Made by a program: the position numbers and the translations under genes
Source of the DNA: Deltaproteobacteria bacterium
Lineage (GTDB): Bacteria > Desulfobacterota > Syntrophia > Syntrophales > UBA2185
Length of the DNA: 64,000 nucleotides
Reading direction: 5' to 3'
Assembly (NCBI GenBank): GCA_026388545.1
Contig: JAPLJS010000019.1
Location: 1-64,000, forward strand
Shown here: positions 62,606 through 64,000 of the stretch, in pieces
Layout of the letters: the number at the start of each line of letters is the position of its first letter
How positions within the stretch are numbered: position 1 is the stretch's first letter
The notes under the pieces: generated by a model
The model's input: only the letters and a program-made list of their open reading frames with translations
What the model was told of the DNA's origin: nothing
Databases searched by the model: none

Positions 62606-62782
62606 ATGGGTTATCCGGAAACGATGCGGGATATAATGGAAGAGATAAGAAGGAAAGTAATAAGGGGCCAGAAGAAAGAGCTCGAAAACCATCCTATTAT
62701 TGATCACGAACAGACCGACGAATTTGTCAAATCGGCCATTGATACCCTTTCTAAGGGCAAACAAGAATCAAATGGAAAATAA
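62606..62782 (+). CDS. Small hypothetical protein
   Basis: ATG 62606 lies seven bases after GGAG and opens a 58-residue, highly charged helical protein (MGYPETMRDIMEEIRRKVIR ... HEQTDEFVKSAIDTLSKG). The frame begins at 62588 but the ribosome site favours the later ATG. I recognise no family. It lies on the same strand as, and 206 bases upstream of, the baeRF gene; co-transcription is possible. Confidence 0.5.
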   Translation: MGYPETMRDIMEEIRRKVIRGQKKELENHPIIDHEQTDEFVKSAIDTLSKGKQESNGK

Positions 62783-62988
62783 ACAGGAAATTTACCCTTA
62801 CCAGCTTGAAACATTTTTTGAGCCCGGGGTATTTGTCTGTGAATGACTCTTACCATCCGGGACAAAAATCCCCTTTCTAACAAAGAGGTGTGGCTCAATT
62901 AACCGGGAACCTCATTTGTCAAAATTTCTAAAATTCCCGTAATAGGTCATAATTAGAAATAGTTTTTGCATTAAAGGAGATTAAGTAT

Positions 62989-64000
62989 ATGAAATCACTA
63001 TCGAATTATGAACTAAAGACTTTAATGAACAAACAAAAGGCTCCTTGCATTTCATTGTTTATGCCTACTTATCGTACGGGTGCTGAACTTCAGCAAAATC
63101 AAATCAGACTCAGAAACTTGCTTCGTGAAGCTGAGGAAAAATTACTCGACGGTGGCCTCCGCACCGCAGAGGCAAAGGCACTACTTGAACCTGTTTCCGG
63201 ACTTTTAGGTAATGTCATTTTCTGGCGACAGCAGAGTGACGGTCTTGCCGTGTTTTTGTCTGCCGATGTATTTAGTTACTACTGTCTACCGATTGATTTT
63301 GATGAACTGATAGTCGTCGCCGACCGTTTTCATGTCAGGCCTCTTCTGCCGGTCCTCGGCAGCGATGGGCGCTTCTATATTTTAACGCTCAGCCAAAACG
63401 AGATCCGTCTTTATGAGAGTACAAAACAGAGCATCAGAGAAATTGAACTTGAAACAATTCCAAAGAATATTGCGGACGCCCTTCACTATGATGAGTTGGA
63501 AAAGCAAGTCCGTTTTCATAGAGGAACATCGAGGGGCGGCGAACGTGGATCTATGCTTTCGGGGGGGGGAGCGAACTTGGATGATATGAAGGAAAACATT
63601 TTAAAATATTTCCGCCAGATCAACAGAGGGTTACATAGCCTCCTGAAAGACGAACGGGTGCCTCTGGTGCTGGCCGGTGTCGATTATCTCTTCCCCATAT
63701 ATAGAGAAGCAAATACGTATCCTTCTCTTATTGATGAAGGAATTGCGGGAAATCCCAAGGGAATAAGCACGGAACTATTGCATAAACAGGCATTGCAGAT
63801 TATAAAACCATATTTTCAGAAGGCTGAAGATGATGCTATTGCACAATACAGGCAATCTTCCGGTACGGGGTTAACATCCAATGATATAAAAGAAATCGTC
63901 CCCGCAGCATATCATGGGCGGGTCGGTTTGCTTTTTATCTCCACAGGTCACCAACCATGGGGGGTTTTTGACCCGGAAAGCAATGAGGTACAATTACACC
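62989..64000 (+). CDS. Bacterial archaeo-eukaryotic release-factor-like protein (baeRF), 3' end outside window
   Basis: The frame is open from ATG 62989 (AAGGAGA eight bases upstream) to the window edge, 337 codons so far. It begins MKSLSNYELKTLMNKQKAPC and continues with ISLFMPTYRTGAELQQNQIR, then RNLLREAEEKLL; the later part has VPLVLAGVDYLFPIYREANT and IVPAAYHGRVGLLFISTGHQ. These blocks belong to bacterial proteins distantly related to eukaryotic peptide-release factor eRF1 (baeRF families), thought to act on ribosomes under stress. A GGERGS loop (about residue 179) occurs where eRF1-type proteins carry a functional loop, but the equivalence is not established. Function is unproven. Confidence 0.82.
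   Translation, partial: MKSLSNYELKTLMNKQKAPCISLFMPTYRTGAELQQNQIRLRNLLREAEEKLLDGGLRTAEAKALLEPVSGLLGNVIFWRQQSDGLAVFLSADVFSYYCLPIDFDELIVVADRFHVRPLLPVLGSDGRFYILTLSQNEIRLYESTKQSIREIELETIPKNIADALHYDELEKQVRFHRGTSRGGERGSMLSGGGANLDDMKENILKYFRQINRGLHSLLKDERVPLVLAGVDYLFPIYREANTYPSLIDEGIAGNPKGISTELLHKQALQIIKPYFQKAEDDAIAQYRQSSGTGLTSNDIKEIVPAAYHGRVGLLFISTGHQPWGVFDPESNEVQLH

Noticed and set aside
62704-62898. Minus-strand 64-codon frame as the gene served by the terminator at 62397
   Set aside because: It is antisense to the 62606 gene, has no ribosome site and looks like chance coding.
1-64000. tRNA, rRNA, CRISPR arrays, prophage and known riboswitches
   Set aside because: None was recognised: no cloverleaf-like segment with CCA-proximal features, no regularly spaced repeats and no GEMM-type or other riboswitch core was seen by eye. 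A covariance-model scan would be decisive.

Overview
The window reads as chromosome of a motile Gram-negative bacterium, most likely a member of the Desulfobacterota (former Deltaproteobacteria), perhaps close to Syntrophus or Smithella. The reasons are the gene order of the flagellar locus, FlhF/FlhG with NtrC-type sigma-54 regulators, CsrA/FliW, a Tol-Pal operon, an EF-P/EpmA/EpmB set and abundant dispersed intergenic repeats. This placement is inference; there is no rRNA or other phylogenetic marker gene here.

From 1 to about 42.5 kb lies one almost uninterrupted flagellar locus, nearly all on the minus strand, so transcription runs from high to low coordinates. In that order: TPR protein, FlrB-like kinase and FlrC-like sigma-54 activator (42485-37648); flgB-flgC-fliE-fliF-fliG-fliH-fliI-fliJ-motE-like (37359-30480); fliK-flgD-flgE (30266-26434) ending in a strong hairpin; fliL-M-N-O-P-Q-R, flhB-A-F-G, fliA (25944-15454); an accessory cassette (15421-11114) with a second FliL, a secreted protein, a degenerate histidine-kinase-like protein, coiled-coil proteins, a second FliK-like protein and a free FlhB C-terminal domain; flgF-G-A-H-I-J (10849-6285); and flgM-N-K-L, csrA, fliW (6201-1369). 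At the left edge are a convergent flaG and a broken IS5-family transposase. There is no flagellin, fliD, fliS, motA/motB or chemotaxis gene.

The sequence shows its own regulation. Four GG-N10-GC sigma-54 promoters precede flgB, fliK, fliL and flgF. Two sigma-28 promoters precede flgM and a small FlgM-like gene that is followed by an HD-GYP response regulator. The FlrB/FlrC pair next to flgB would drive the sigma-54 class, and FliA/FlgM the late class.

From 43 to 54 kb are a second sigma-54 response regulator, the sigma-28-driven small gene plus REC-GAF-HD-GYP gene, a MotE-like protein fused to a SPOR domain, a membrane protein with a bactofilin, a CtpA protease, and a TPR lipoprotein with a LolB-like lipoprotein. 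Two minus-strand genes here are each bracketed by inverted copies of one dispersed repeat. From 54 to 59 kb is tolQ-tolR-tolA/tonB-tolB-pal-ybgF, in which pal lacks its usual C-terminal end. From 59 to 62 kb is the EF-P operon epmB-efp-epmA. The right edge holds a small unknown gene and the start of a bacterial release-factor-like (baeRF) gene that runs out of the window.
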